The notes below the pieces were generated by a model, which was not told the DNA's origin, ran no database searches, and saw nothing but the letters and a program-made list of their open reading frames with translations. Shown here piece after piece: positions 1-8,540 of a stretch of 40,703 nt of DNA (the first letter of the stretch is position 1; each line of letters opens with the position of its first letter). The stretch is from CALLVY01 sp937899855 (lineage in GTDB: Bacteria > Bacteroidota > Bacteroidia > Chitinophagales > Saprospiraceae): assembly GCA_039820405.1 (NCBI GenBank), contig JBCBQC010000055.1:1-40703 (forward strand), in the 5' to 3' direction. Both the position numbers and the translations under genes were made by a program.

Positions 1-17
1 CATTACCTTTAAACGCC

Positions 18-1415
18 ATGCGATATTGTACCTCGTCTTCTTTCCTCGTCCTTTGGATACTGTTCGGCCTGCTGGCCTGTCAGTCCGAGCCTACACCTAC
101 GGTTTTGCGAGCGGGAATGGTCATTGACCAATCCGTCACCCTGAGTCCCGACACCGTATACCTCGACCCGCTGCTGGGGGATTCGGCCGTGCTGACCATC
201 AAGGGGGAGGACCTGGTCATCGATTTCAACGGTACCGTGCTGCGAAGCTCGGCGGATCCCGGCGCCCCCGATCGTTTCCGCGGCTGGGCCATCCGAGTGG
301 TGGAGGGGCGGAATATCGAATTGCGCAATCTCCGGGTCAGTGGTTACCGCGGGGGGATTTGGGCGCAGGAGGTGGAGGGGCTGCGGCTGCGCTTTTGCGA
401 GCTGAGTAATTTGTACCGTGCACCGGATACGGTAGCGCTGCCCCCTCAGCCACAGTCCGTCCGCGATTTCCTACCCGCCGCCCTTTACCTGCAGGATTGC
501 CCCGCTTTTCTCGCGGAAGAGCTGACCATCCACCACGCGCGGCATGGCCTCGTGTTGGAGCGTTGCAATTCGGGAAAACTGTTCAACAGCCGCATCCAGT
601 TCCAACAGGGGGCGGGGGTTGCGCTCTTTGGCTCGTCCCGCAATTGGTTGGGGCACAACGGGCTCGACTGGAATCAGGTGGGCTTGTACGTGGCGGTGGG
701 TAGTCGGGAAAATACCATTGCCTACAATTCGGCGACGCACACCGAGGTGGGCTTGTGGATTCGGGGTGGGGAGAACGCCCAGCAGTTGATGTTTGACAAC
801 GATTTTTCGCACGCCAGCCGGTGGGGTGCCGAGCTGTGGGGCAGTCAAAATTTTGTGTACAACCGCCTCAACGACTGTCGCTTGGCCCTACGTACCCGCG
901 CCCTGAACAACAGCTTGATCGTGGGCAATCAGTGGCGGGCTGTCGATGAGGATTTGGAGGTGGAAGAACGGGGTGGGAATTTTTGGGAAGTAAACGGCGC
1001 TGGCGAGCGGGTCCAATACGGTCGGGTAGCCAGCTACGCCCCCGAGGCTTTGGCCGGTGGTCGGGATGCTTCCCTGGCGGAAGGACGCTTGCGGGGACGC
1101 GCCTATCGCCTGCTCGACGAGTGGGGCCCTTACGATTTTCGGTCGCCGCGAATCTGGTTGCGCGAGCGGGGGGAGGAGCGCTACGTTTTTGGAATTTTTG
1201 GGCCGCAAGGCAATTGGCAGGTAGCCGATGGCCAGGGCTTCCGCTTGCTGACGCCCCGACGGGGCTCGGTACCCAGTAGTTTGGTGGCCGAGGTGGAGCC
1301 CGGTGCGGATACCCTGGCCCTGGAGTTTCGATTTCGGGGAGCGGCCATCCGGACGACCTTTGGCGAAAGCCGTGCCCGGGGCAGTGATGTTTCTTTTTTC
1401 TGGACCAATCAGTAA
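18..1415 (+). CDS. Right-handed beta-helix lipoprotein
   Basis: The 465-aa product starts with a lipoprotein signal peptide; the lipobox LLAC puts the lipidated Cys near residue 21, so it is probably anchored in the outer membrane or faces the periplasm. From about residue 60 to 310 short beta-strand turns repeat with asparagines and glycines (for example NIELRNLRVSGYRGGIW and NWLGHNGLDWNQVGLYV). This is the pattern of NosD or pectate-lyase-like parallel beta-helices (PbH1 repeats). Such folds bind or cleave polysaccharides, but no catalytic residues can be assigned here. The last 120 residues look like a beta-rich extra domain. The gene begins 17 bases from the window edge, so its promoter is not visible. 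The next gene starts 12 bases after its stop and is probably co-transcribed. The general fold is reliable; the substrate is unknown. Confidence 0.8.
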   Translation: MRYCTSSSFLVLWILFGLLACQSEPTPTVLRAGMVIDQSVTLSPDTVYLDPLLGDSAVLTIKGEDLVIDFNGTVLRSSADPGAPDRFRGWAIRVVEGRNIELRNLRVSGYRGGIWAQEVEGLRLRFCELSNLYRAPDTVALPPQPQSVRDFLPAALYLQDCPAFLAEELTIHHARHGLVLERCNSGKLFNSRIQFQQGAGVALFGSSRNWLGHNGLDWNQVGLYVAVGSRENTIAYNSATHTEVGLWIRGGENAQQLMFDNDFSHASRWGAELWGSQNFVYNRLNDCRLALRTRALNNSLIVGNQWRAVDEDLEVEERGGNFWEVNGAGERVQYGRVASYAPEALAGGRDASLAEGRLRGRAYRLLDEWGPYDFRSPRIWLRERGEERYVFGIFGPQGNWQVADGQGFRLLTPRRGSVPSSLVAEVEPGADTLALEFRFRGAAIRTTFGESRARGSDVSFFWTNQ

Positions 1416-1427
1416 CCACGCCGTCGT

Positions 1428-1949
1428 ATGAACTTCCCCCAAGCCCTCGAAGCAGAGCATTCCAAGGCCCAGATGCTCCGGATTGCGCACTATGTCGGAG
1501 CGAAGCAGTCGCGTTTTGAGGGGCTGATCGAGCTCCTGCTTCACGGGGAGGCAAAGTTGCGCAGGCGCGCCGCCTGGGCCGTCAATCACTGCTGCGACCA
1601 ACACCCCGAATTGTTGCATCCCCACGTTGAAAGGCTGTGGGGAAATCTGGATCGGGAACAAGACGCCAGCATCCAGCGAAATATCCTCCGCCTTTTTCAG
1701 GACTATCCCCTGCCACCAACGCTGTGGGGGAAGGCCGCCACGCTCTGCTTCGATTGGCTGGCCAATCCGCAATCGGCCACCGCCGTACGCGCTCACTCCA
1801 TTTCCATTCTCCACCAACTGACCAAAAGCGAACCGGACTTGGCCCCGGAGCTGGTGCTGCTCTTGGAAGAAATTCTGCCCACGGCCTCAGCCGGGCTGCG
1901 CTCGCGGGGCCGCCGGGTACTTCGCCAGCTACGCGGTCGCCGAAGCTGA
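1428..1949 (+). CDS. HEAT-repeat-like protein
   Basis: This 173-aa soluble protein has no signal peptide and is made of paired amphipathic helices. The N-terminal stretch (HSKAQMLRIAHYVG, then RFEGLIELLLHGEAKLRRRAAWAV) resembles a HEAT-like family that I know only as hypothetical in Bacteroidota. Basic residues dominate the C-terminus (RSRGRRVLRQLRGRRS). HEAT-like folds usually bind proteins or nucleic acid, and nothing in the sequence suggests an enzyme. It follows the beta-helix lipoprotein gene by 12 bases, so the two form a probable operon, although the partnership gives no obvious functional clue. The family resemblance is from memory, not from a search. Confidence 0.75.
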   Translation: MNFPQALEAEHSKAQMLRIAHYVGAKQSRFEGLIELLLHGEAKLRRRAAWAVNHCCDQHPELLHPHVERLWGNLDREQDASIQRNILRLFQDYPLPPTLWGKAATLCFDWLANPQSATAVRAHSISILHQLTKSEPDLAPELVLLLEEILPTASAGLRSRGRRVLRQLRGRRS

Positions 1950-2028
1950 GGCCCTCCGTGGGATACGAAGGGATTGACTTTATCCAAAACTTGCCGGGCG
2001 AAAATTCCGAATTCTCGGGGCATTTGCT

Positions 2029-2036
2029 TAAACTTG
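2029..2036 (+). promoter_or_regulatory. Possible -7 box for the NdpA-like gene
   Basis: TAAACTTG lies 25 bases before the start codon at 2062 and differs by one base from the Bacteroidota -7 consensus TAnnTTTG. I see no convincing TTG -33 element upstream, so this is a weak call. Confidence 0.35.
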
Positions 2037-2061
2037 TAGGAAGTCCAAATCCACAAGACCA

Positions 2062-3102
2062 ATGGTAAATTTCTCGAACGTCCAGCTCAAGGGCCTGGCC
2101 ATCCACCGGGTGAGCAATAAACACCGCGCCGAACGCAATTTTATCGCCCAAAAATTGACCGACGTGTCCGAGGAGGTTCGAGAGAGTTTGCTGCGGTATT
2201 TCCTCAAACCCCTCAAGCGCAGCGAAGAGTTTTTCCGCTTCCAACACGAAGAGAGCCTGGAGTTCAACGAAGTGTACAGCTACGCGGCCGCCATTTTTGA
2301 AGAGGGGGAATCCCTGCTGAGCGAATCGGCCAATATCCTCATCCACCTGTACCGCCAATCGACCAATCCCAACATTAAATCGGGGGACGTTTTTGTCGCC
2401 CACTTTTCCGAAATCGTCATCGACGATGAGCTGGTGGAAGGCCTGGGTATTTTTAAGGCGGAGCAAAAGAACACCTTTCTCACGGTCACGGAAGGGGAGG
2501 AAGAGCTGTTGGTCGAACAGCTGGAGGGCATCAACATCGAAAAACTGGATAAGGGCTGCATCATCTTCAATACCTCCAAAAGCGATGGCTTCCGCCTCCT
2601 CAGTGTGGACAGCAACAACTACGACGCCGAATACTGGCTCCACGATTTCCTCAATGCCGACTTCGTCAAAGACGATGTTTTTCACACCCGCAATTACATG
2701 GAGCTCTGCAATGCCTTTTCCGAGGAGGTCGTGGCCCCGGCGGGCGATCGCAAGGAGCAGATTAAGTTCCTTTCCGACTCCGTCGATTATTTTACCACCC
2801 ACGATACGTTTAATTTCGATGAATTTACCGAGCGGGTAATTCCCGATGAGAAGCTCGCTACCGAATTCAAATCCTACCAGACCGATTTTGCCCTCGACGA
2901 AGTCAACGACTTCGACATCTCCAAGCGGGCCCTCAAAACCGCCAAACGCAAGATCAAAAGCAACATCAAGCTCGATACCAAAATCCAAATCCGCCTCGAT
3001 TTCAACAATCCCGAATACAGCCAGGACTTCCTGGAAAAAGGCTTTGACGAAGGTCGGGGGATGCACTATTATAAGGTGTACTTCAACGAAGAGATGGAAT
3101 GA
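2062..3102 (+). CDS. Nucleoid-associated protein, NdpA/YejK family
   Basis: The 346-aa protein matches the 37-kDa nucleoid-associated family (NdpA, YejK in E. coli) in length and pattern: the N-terminal HRVSNKHRAERNF segment, the central acidic VFVAHFSEIVIDDELVEGLG strand region and the phrase KGCIIFNTSKSDGFRLLSVD. Members associate with bacterial DNA; YejK has been linked to topoisomerase IV in E. coli. The protein is strongly acidic in its middle third and ends in a basic segment (KRALKTAKRKIKSNIKL) followed by an acidic tail. A terminator follows 27 bases after the stop, so the gene is probably its own transcription unit. Family assignment is good; the role in this organism is inferred. 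Confidence 0.82.
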   Translation: MVNFSNVQLKGLAIHRVSNKHRAERNFIAQKLTDVSEEVRESLLRYFLKPLKRSEEFFRFQHEESLEFNEVYSYAAAIFEEGESLLSESANILIHLYRQSTNPNIKSGDVFVAHFSEIVIDDELVEGLGIFKAEQKNTFLTVTEGEEELLVEQLEGINIEKLDKGCIIFNTSKSDGFRLLSVDSNNYDAEYWLHDFLNADFVKDDVFHTRNYMELCNAFSEEVVAPAGDRKEQIKFLSDSVDYFTTHDTFNFDEFTERVIPDEKLATEFKSYQTDFALDEVNDFDISKRALKTAKRKIKSNIKLDTKIQIRLDFNNPEYSQDFLEKGFDEGRGMHYYKVYFNEEME

Positions 3103-3128
3103 CTCGGGGCAAGCCTTAACTTTTGGGG

Positions 3129-3148
3129 AAAACCAATGACGGTTTTTT
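3129..3148 (+). terminator. Rho-independent terminator after NdpA-like gene
   Basis: A 6-bp stem AAAACC/GGTTTT with a 6-base loop runs directly into six T residues on the plus strand. Confidence 0.6.
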
Positions 3149-3160
3149 CGCGTAAAAATG

Positions 3161-3168
3161 TATTTTTG
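3161..3168 (+). promoter_or_regulatory. -7 box for ADP-ribosylglycohydrolase gene
   Basis: TATTTTTG fits TAnnTTTG exactly and would start transcription near 3175. That is downstream of the in-frame ATG at 3158, which therefore cannot be the start codon; it supports translation from 3251. Confidence 0.5.
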
Positions 3169-3250
3169 TCGACCCTATGGGTATGGGATGAATATCTTCG
3201 GTGGTGCAAAGCAGCGCTCAACGCCCCGATACAAACGATCCGTTAACTAC

Positions 3251-4030
3251 ATGCTAGGTGCTATTGCCGGAGACATCATTGGCTCCGTATACGAGAAAGA
3301 CAACATCAAGACCACGGAGTTTACCCTCTTTGGCCCTGACTCCCGCTTTACGGATGATACGGTACTTACCGTAGCCATCGCCGATAGTATTTTGCACGAT
3401 AAAGACTACGAAGTGGCCCTCCGCGATTGGGCCCTGCAGTTTCCCTTCGCCGGCTACGGTCGCCGTTTCAAAAAATGGTTGGTGGGTATTATTTCGGGGC
3501 CTTACAACAGTTGGGGCAATGGTTCGGCCATGCGCGTCAGTCCGATTGGTTACGCCTGCAACAGCCTGGAAGCCGTCCTCGCCGAAGCCAAACGCAGCGC
3601 TGCCGTTACCCACAATCACCCCGAAGGCATCAAAGGGGCACAAGCCATGGCCGCCGCTGTCTTTCTGGCCCGGATTGGCTATTCCCGCAACGCGATCAAA
3701 GCCCACATCGAACGCACCTTCCGCTACGACCTCAGCCGCCGCCTCGATGACATTCGCCCCATCTACGAATTTGACGTCAGTTGCCAAGGCTCCGTTCCCG
3801 AAGCCATGATTGCCTTTTTGGAGAGCGAAAATTTTGAGGATGCCATCCGCAAAGCCATTTCCATCGGAGGCGACAGCGATACCATCGCCTCGATGACCGG
3901 GGCCATCGCCGAGGCGTTTTATCGCGAAATCCCCGAGGCCATCGTCCGCAAGGTGGAGCACCTCCTCCCCGAAAAGATGTGGACGGTCGTCCACACCTTT
4001 AGCGAAAACCACGAAATTCGCGTGCGCTAG
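3251..4030 (+). CDS. ADP-ribosylglycohydrolase family protein
   Basis: The start at 3251 gives a 259-aa protein opening with MLGAIAGDIIGSVYE, the usual N-terminus of this family. The metal-binding motifs are present: FTDDTVLTVA near residue 35, GNGSAMRVSPIG near residue 92, and GGDSDTIASMTGAIAEA near residue 212, which carries the C-terminal Asp pair and Thr that bind two Mg ions. Such enzymes (DraG or ARH type) remove ADP-ribose from proteins or other acceptors, or hydrolyse ADP-ribosyl conjugates; the target cannot be read from sequence. The stop codon overlaps that of the convergent DUF4197 gene through a shared CTAG. No ADP-ribosyltransferase partner is visible nearby. Confidence 0.88.
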   Translation: MLGAIAGDIIGSVYEKDNIKTTEFTLFGPDSRFTDDTVLTVAIADSILHDKDYEVALRDWALQFPFAGYGRRFKKWLVGIISGPYNSWGNGSAMRVSPIGYACNSLEAVLAEAKRSAAVTHNHPEGIKGAQAMAAAVFLARIGYSRNAIKAHIERTFRYDLSRRLDDIRPIYEFDVSCQGSVPEAMIAFLESENFEDAIRKAISIGGDSDTIASMTGAIAEAFYREIPEAIVRKVEHLLPEKMWTVVHTFSENHEIRVR

Positions 4031-4755
4031 TCCTGTTGGGCAAATACCTTTTTGAGCAAGTCGCTGGTCCGCGAGGCCTGATTTTCCCGAATGTCCAATT
4101 CTTTTTTCTCCACCAACTGGAATAGACCCAATAGGGCCTTGTCGGTAACGTACTGATCGAGTTCGGGGTTGGTCTTTTTGACGAAGGGGATCTTATTGTA
4201 AGCCGTCACCACCTTTTTCCAATAGGCGCGCGCCTGGACCTGGTCTAGGGAGGTGCGAATGACGGGTAAAAACTCCGCGTAGATCGGCTGGCGCGTACTG
4301 CCCTCCAGATAGCGAGTCGCAGCGTCCTGATCGCCCATGAGAATGTTGATGGCGTCCTTAAAACTTAGGCTCGTGATGGCTTCCACAAAGATGGGCTTGG
4401 CCTTGATGGCGGCATCTTCCGCCGCCCGGTTGAGTTTTTCGACGAGTTCTTCCTCTACATTGCCAAAACCGGGCACTTTCTTTACCTGATCGACAATGGA
4501 CTGGGCTTCTTCGGGAAGCAAGATTTTATAGGCACTCTTGTAGTAGCCATCCTTGGCGGATAGAAAATCCACGGCCTTGCCCGCCCCAATTTCGAGGGCT
4601 TCCTTGAGGGCATTGCCCGTTTCCTCCTGCGAGAGTTCGACGCCCTCCCCTTTGATCAGTTTGTCCGCTTTTTTGAGCAGGCCCCCCAGGTTCTGAGCGG
4701 AAAGGGCGAAAGAGATGGGGAAGAGGAGTAAGAGAAGGGTATACTTTTTCATCAT
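4027..4755 (-). CDS. DUF4197 family exported protein
   Basis: I place the start at the ATG pair 4755/4752, just before KKYTLLLLLFPISFALSAQ, a clear Sec signal peptide; the longer reading upstream adds a hydrophilic extension before the signal and is unlikely. The mature 220-aa protein has the DUF4197 pattern: LGGLLKKADK, then KEALEIGAGKAVDFLSAKDG, then a helical C-terminus ending in TDKALLGLFQLVEKKELDIR. DUF4197 proteins occur in many Gram-negative bacteria and have no established function. It shares its stop region with the convergent ADP-ribosylglycohydrolase gene. It lies 117 bases downstream of the serine hydrolase gene. Confidence 0.85.
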   Translation of the reverse strand: MMKKYTLLLLLFPISFALSAQNLGGLLKKADKLIKGEGVELSQEETGNALKEALEIGAGKAVDFLSAKDGYYKSAYKILLPEEAQSIVDQVKKVPGFGNVEEELVEKLNRAAEDAAIKAKPIFVEAITSLSFKDAINILMGDQDAATRYLEGSTRQPIYAEFLPVIRTSLDQVQARAYWKKVVTAYNKIPFVKKTNPELDQYVTDKALLGLFQLVEKKELDIRENQASRTSDLLKKVFAQQD

Positions 4756-4872
4756 TGAGGTACTTACGTGGTGGTGAAAATGTTGATTACCCCAGTAGAA
4801 CGTCGCTTTGCGGAACTTTGTTATCCCAAAATTTTGGAGACGATGGCCATTCCCGTCCTTCCCCACGGGGGC

Positions 4873-6591
4873 CTACTTCAGGCGAGCGGGCAGGAGCATC
4901 TGCTCCAAAATCCGTTCGGGTTGTTTGGTGAGGCCATTCCGGTAATTGCCCGAGGTGATCACCACCACCGTATCCCAAGCCGGCACGAGCACCACGTACT
5001 GCCCGCCGGTACCACGGGCTTCCACCGTAGCCACTTGTTTTCCACCAATATTGTACTGATGGTGCCACCACAGAAAGCCGTAGCCATTTTGGTCGCGGGT
5101 ATTCTCCAGGGGTCGGTAGTTGGTGAGGGAGCGCCGGACCCAATCGGAAGAAAGAACTTTCCGCTCCCGCCACTGCCCGTCGTTGAGGTAAAGCTGTCCA
5201 AACTTGAGCAGGTCGCGGGCGTTGAGGTACATGCCGCCCCCGAAGTAGGGCTGGCCCTTCTCGTCGTTCTGGACGATGTAATCGGTGATGCCCAGCGGCT
5301 GGAACAGCTTCTCGTCGAGGTAAAAGGCGACGCTTTCCTCCTCCGGGATGATTTGCTGCATCATCAGCCCCAGCAAGTAGGGATTGGCCGATCCGTACAT
5401 CGCGTGTGCGTTGGGGGGGTGTACCATCGAGGCGTTGAGGACGGTCGTGGTCCAGTCGGGGCTGGATTGGTAGGCATTTTCGGAAGCCGCCGAACGCTGG
5501 CTGCGGTCGTAGTCGTCGGCATCGAGACCGGAGCTCATAGTCAGCAGGCTGGCCAGGTCGATTTGTCTTTTAAGGCTGTCGCCGGTGCTTTGCAGGTTTT
5601 CGGGGAGCCAATCGTAGAGGCGGGCTTCGGTATTGGGCACCAATCCCTCGTCGACGCTTACCCCCACAAGGGCCGAGGCAATGCTCTTGGAGGCCGAACG
5701 GGTATCGTGGAGCAACGCGCCGTCGTAGCCCTGGAAATGCGCTTCGTACAGCAGTTGGCCCCCCGTAGCGATCAGCACGCTGTGGGTATTGGGAAAGGCG
5801 CCCGCCGCCAGGCTATCGGTGAGGCGCGCGAGCTGGGCCGCATCAAAGCCCGCCGCGTTGGGGTCGATTGTGGTCCACTCCTCGTTGGGCAGCTCCGGAG
5901 CGGCGGGTAGCCCTCCCAGTTGCCACTCCTCTTCCGTCCGATGGAGGGAGACCCGGGTCAAATGCCGTCCCGCCAGCTGTAGATCGAGTACCATCTGGTC
6001 GGTCTCCAGCGTCGCTTGGAACTGTAGGCCCGTTTTAAAATCCATAAAGCGCAATTGGGGCCCTTCTTTTTGAAAATTGGTACACCAAGTTCCGGTAAAG
6101 CGTTGATCGCCCCAAAAGGGGTAGGCTTCGTAGCGGTCGCCCGCCCCATTTTCCACGCTCAGGTAGAGCCGGGGATTGGCCAGCCGTTCGAGCATCAGGA
6201 GCCGCCACTGGCCCCGATACTGCCCCGGCGCTGTCGGACGCAGCTGGAGGTGGTACTGTAGGATGCCCGACTGCATAAAGCCACTGATGGATTGGCCATC
6301 GGCGGATAGTCGGCCGCTAAAGCGAAGCCCCTCGGCGAGGACGACTTCGAAGGGGCCGGCGCTCGGAGCGGCGAAAGTGTGGCGCAGCAGTTCGTTGCGA
6401 TTGCTGATGAGGAGTTGGGAGCTTGCGGAGGGAAAGTCACGGAGTTCGACGCGTAGGTTAAAAGCCTGGGGGTCGTCGAAATGACCCGTCCAGGAGGCGG
6501 TGTAGTCGCTCATGTCCTGAGCGGCGAGGCCGGTGGTCAAGCATAGGGCAGTCAGGGTAGCGAGGCGGCCAATAAAGCGGTACAGTTGCAT
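4873..6591 (-). CDS. Exported serine hydrolase, beta-lactamase (class C/PBP4) fold
   Basis: The 572-aa protein begins with a signal peptide (residues 1-25, cleavage after LAAQ). Residues 28-225 form a beta-rich N-terminal domain that I do not recognise. Residues 240-572 are a beta-lactamase-related domain: the catalytic SxxK motif is S299-A-S-K302, followed by the LLTMSSGL loop, a YGSANPYLLG segment in the place of the usual YxN motif, and GTGGQ near the C-terminus in the place of the KTG/HTG box. Members hydrolyse peptides, amides or esters; many have esterase or D-aminopeptidase activity, and the substrate here is unknown. The protein is expected in the periplasm. A -7-like box lies 21 bases upstream of the start. 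Confidence 0.85.
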   Translation of the reverse strand: MQLYRFIGRLATLTALCLTTGLAAQDMSDYTASWTGHFDDPQAFNLRVELRDFPSASSQLLISNRNELLRHTFAAPSAGPFEVVLAEGLRFSGRLSADGQSISGFMQSGILQYHLQLRPTAPGQYRGQWRLLMLERLANPRLYLSVENGAGDRYEAYPFWGDQRFTGTWCTNFQKEGPQLRFMDFKTGLQFQATLETDQMVLDLQLAGRHLTRVSLHRTEEEWQLGGLPAAPELPNEEWTTIDPNAAGFDAAQLARLTDSLAAGAFPNTHSVLIATGGQLLYEAHFQGYDGALLHDTRSASKSIASALVGVSVDEGLVPNTEARLYDWLPENLQSTGDSLKRQIDLASLLTMSSGLDADDYDRSQRSAASENAYQSSPDWTTTVLNASMVHPPNAHAMYGSANPYLLGLMMQQIIPEEESVAFYLDEKLFQPLGITDYIVQNDEKGQPYFGGGMYLNARDLLKFGQLYLNDGQWRERKVLSSDWVRRSLTNYRPLENTRDQNGYGFLWWHHQYNIGGKQVATVEARGTGGQYVVLVPAWDTVVVITSGNYRNGLTKQPERILEQMLLPARLK

Positions 6592-6611
6592 GGATTTAGA
6601 ATTGGTTTTTG

Positions 6612-6619
6612 CAAAGATG
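6612..6619 (-). promoter_or_regulatory. -7-like box for serine hydrolase gene
   Basis: On the minus strand this reads CATCTTTG, one base off TAnnTTTG, 21 bases from the start codon. Confidence 0.35.
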
Positions 6620-6650
6620 CGGTGCGCTAATGGGGAAAAATTGTATAAAA

Positions 6651-7457
6651 TTAACGTCGGCTGACCTGTTGTCGAAATTGGGAGGGGGTTTGTCGGTAAA
6701 TGCGCTTGAAGGAGGCGATGAAATGGCTTTGATCGTAAAAACCGCAGCGGTAGCCGATCTCGGTGAGGGAAAGCTGGGTAAAGAGGAGCAGTACGGCGCG
6801 ATTGACCTTTTGGAGGCGGCGGTACTGGCCGAGGGTCATACCCAGGTGTTGGTGAAAGCTCCGGGAGAGGTGAACGGGATGGACTCTAAAGCGTTGGCTC
6901 AGGTCCTGGAGGGAAGTTTGGGTATCGGGAGCCTCGGTGAGCCAGTCGGTCAGTTGTTGGAGCCAGGGGGCCTTGGGGCGGCGGGGAGCTGGGCGGTGGG
7001 CCATGTGGCTAAAGACATCGCTGAGGAGCATTTCGATACTCGCGGCGCTATCGGCGTCATTGACCCTAAACTCGCGGTAGATTTCGTTGAAGCGTTGCCG
7101 GATGGCGGGGTGTTGGATTTGGTGACTGCCTTCGAAAGCTTGGGGCTGGATGCCGTGTTGGTGGAACCAGTCGGCGGGCAATTCGAGGTGAAAGCCTCGG
7201 GTGGGGATGGGGGGGCGGCGGTTGTGGTGCGCATCCTGCCAGTGATGATATAACAACCCTCCTGGCTGTAGATAGTAAGTCGCTCCCCGGTGGGCTTCGT
7301 ACAGCTGTCCAGCTAGGAGGTAGGTAAAGTAAGGATGTTCGTGGTAATGCCAGTCGACCTGGGAGTGGGTATAGGCGGTGTCGGTAAGGACCAGGGTTTT
7401 GAACCGTAGCTTTTGGTGGTGCTCGCCGTAAAATTCACCATTTCGGACCTGCTTCAT
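6651..7457 (-). CDS. AraC-family transcriptional regulator
   Basis: The start at 7457 gives 268 aa. The N-terminal 110 residues form a cupin-like sensor part (HYHEHPYFTYLLAGQL, then LQPGGLLYHHW). The C-terminus holds the two AraC helix-turn-helix units: TSLQDLSQRFRVHPVHLSR and SLTEIGYRCGFYDQSHFIAS, ending in the usual FKRIYRQTPSQFR. A longer in-frame reading continues upstream through the tRNA-Leu terminator and into the tRNA, so it cannot be right. A TACTTTCG box at 7462-7469 sits only 5 bases before the ATG, so the mRNA may have almost no leader. The divergence from nearby genes gives no clear target; the adjacent serine hydrolase gene is one candidate. Confidence 0.87.
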   Translation of the reverse strand: MKQVRNGEFYGEHHQKLRFKTLVLTDTAYTHSQVDWHYHEHPYFTYLLAGQLYEAHRGATYYLQPGGLLYHHWQDAHHNRRPPIPTRGFHLELPADWFHQHGIQPQAFEGSHQIQHPAIRQRFNEIYREFRVNDADSAASIEMLLSDVFSHMAHRPAPRRPKAPWLQQLTDWLTEAPDTQTSLQDLSQRFRVHPVHLSRSFHQHLGMTLGQYRRLQKVNRAVLLLFTQLSLTEIGYRCGFYDQSHFIASFKRIYRQTPSQFRQQVSRR

Positions 7458-7513
7458 GGTGCGAAAGTAAGCGGAAGCGAGGACAAAATGCAAGCCCAAG
7501 GGACCGATAAAGT

Positions 7514-7546
7514 AAAAAGCTCGACGAACAACAAGTCGTCGAGCTT
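7514..7546 (-). terminator. Rho-independent terminator of tRNA-Leu
   Basis: A perfect 11-bp stem (7517-7527 with 7536-7546) and an 8-base loop are followed on the minus strand by a run of T residues. It lies 4 bases beyond the tRNA 3' end. Confidence 0.85.
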
Positions 7547-7550
7547 GGGG

Positions 7551-7634
7551 TGCCCGGAGCGGGACTCGAACCCGCACGCCCTAAAGGACACATGGCCCTC
7601 AACCATGCCTGTCTACCAATTTCAGCACCCGGGC
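7551..7634 (-). tRNA. tRNA-Leu (GAG)
   Basis: The minus strand folds as a class II tRNA of 84 nt: acceptor GCCCGGG paired with CCGGGC near the 3' end, D-arm with TTGGTAGAC, anticodon stem CATGG/CCATG with loop TTGAGGG (anticodon GAG, reading CTC/CTT), a long variable arm, and a T-arm with loop TTCGAGT. A is the discriminator base. CCA is not encoded: the next genomic bases are CCCC. Its promoter and terminator are both visible, so it is a single-gene unit. Confidence 0.96.
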
Positions 7635-7657
7635 ATTGGGTATTTGCATTGGGCTCG

Positions 7658-7687
7658 CAAATTTACTAACATCTCGCATTATTCCAA
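7658..7687 (-). promoter_or_regulatory. Promoter of tRNA-Leu
   Basis: On the minus strand a TTG (7685-7687) and TAAATTTG (7658-7665) are separated by 19 bases, an exact match to the Bacteroidota sigma-A promoter. Transcription would start about 15-20 bases before the tRNA. Confidence 0.8.
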
Positions 7688-8071
7688 TGGTTCCTCTGGA
7701 AAATTTTTTTAGCAACATCTAGCCCAGTGTTTCTACCGAAGGTGCCAAATATTATTTGGTGAATACGCATTAAAATAACTTTTTATAGCTTTTTTAAAAA
7801 AAAGGAAAATTTTCTCGGTTTTACATTAAACAAAATAATCATGTGAATTGTCACACATTATCTGTTTATATTTTGCTGAACAAAATCAAAATGCGGTATA
7901 AATCTCCTCCATTTATCTACCGCTGCCCGTGATTTTGCTTCCGATCCGCCATCACAAAATGCAATTGGCGAAAAATTGGCCCATTTTATGCTACGGGGCA
8001 CGCCTCGGTACTTTCCTTTTTCTTCCACTTAATCTATTGTCACAGATATTTCCGACTTCGCCAAAAGAGGC
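7688..8071 (+). other. AT-rich gene-free stretch
   Basis: Between the tRNA promoter and the next promoter this stretch is far richer in A and T than the rest of the window, with runs of T and A around 7780-7815. An open reading frame starts at 7929 but its start lies upstream of the promoter at 8072-8103, and its first 100 codons resemble no protein I know. I see a 15-base imperfect palindrome (CCAAATATTATTTGG, near 7747) and nothing else definite. Confidence 0.5.
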
Positions 8072-8103
8072 TTGTATCTATTATATTTTTTTCCATATAT
8101 TTG
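8072..8103 (+). promoter_or_regulatory. Promoter upstream of small membrane peptide gene
   Basis: TTG (8072-8074) and TATATTTG (8096-8103, exact TAnnTTTG) are separated by 21 bases. Transcription would start near 8110, about 134 bases before the ATG at 8244. Confidence 0.6.
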
Positions 8104-8243
8104 CTTCACCTCAAGAAAATACAAAGAGAACTAGTTGCAAAAGGACAGTGCCGCTCTGGCAGGCAAGGGCTGTCCGTTCTTCCTATCGAGAAAATACATT
8201 ACCCAAAGTCTGGCAATCATTTTTGAACACCAATACGCACACT

Positions 8244-8477
8244 ATGGAACTATTTCTCCTATTTTCTTTGGCGTTGACTATTGTCGCGTTCGTTTCGATC
8301 GTGCTGGCGGAACCACCCGTTCCCCTGAGTGCCACCGAAGAGCCACCCCTTCCAATGGGTAGCTTGGCACCGATCGCAAACTCCCTAACGGATTTTGGTT
8401 TGGCGGAAGCCCGACCGGCCGTTCTCCAAAGCACTACACCGGAGCTGTTACACAGCGAATACCCGGTAGCCTCTTAA
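8244..8477 (+). CDS. Candidate 77-aa small membrane or secreted protein
   Basis: From the ATG at 8244 the frame encodes 77 residues: a hydrophobic segment at residues 2-22 (MELFLLFSLALTIVAF, then VSIVLAEPP), followed by a Pro- and Ser-rich polar tail ending in a valine-alanine-serine. It could be a signal-anchored or Sec-exported peptide. I chose this start because the promoter at 8072-8103 excludes the upstream starts in the same frame, and it is the only ATG in the frame after the predicted transcription start. No family is recognised. It may share a transcript with the structured RNA that follows. The reading frame could also be fortuitous. Confidence 0.45.
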   Translation: MELFLLFSLALTIVAFVSIVLAEPPVPLSATEEPPLPMGSLAPIANSLTDFGLAEARPAVLQSTTPELLHSEYPVAS

Positions 8478-8540
8478 TCCCCGGATTAGGAATACGTACA
8501 CTGACTTATGAGGTAAGGCTTACAAATTATAATCCCGTAT

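Noticed and set aside
1582..3066. A 494-codon minus-strand frame over the NdpA-like gene
   Set aside because: It is antisense to clear coding regions on the plus strand and composed of low-complexity Val, Phe, Gly and Asp.
7929..8243. Reading frame upstream of the 77-aa frame
   Set aside because: It starts before the promoter at 8072-8103 and its residues resemble no protein; only the part from 8244 is plausible.
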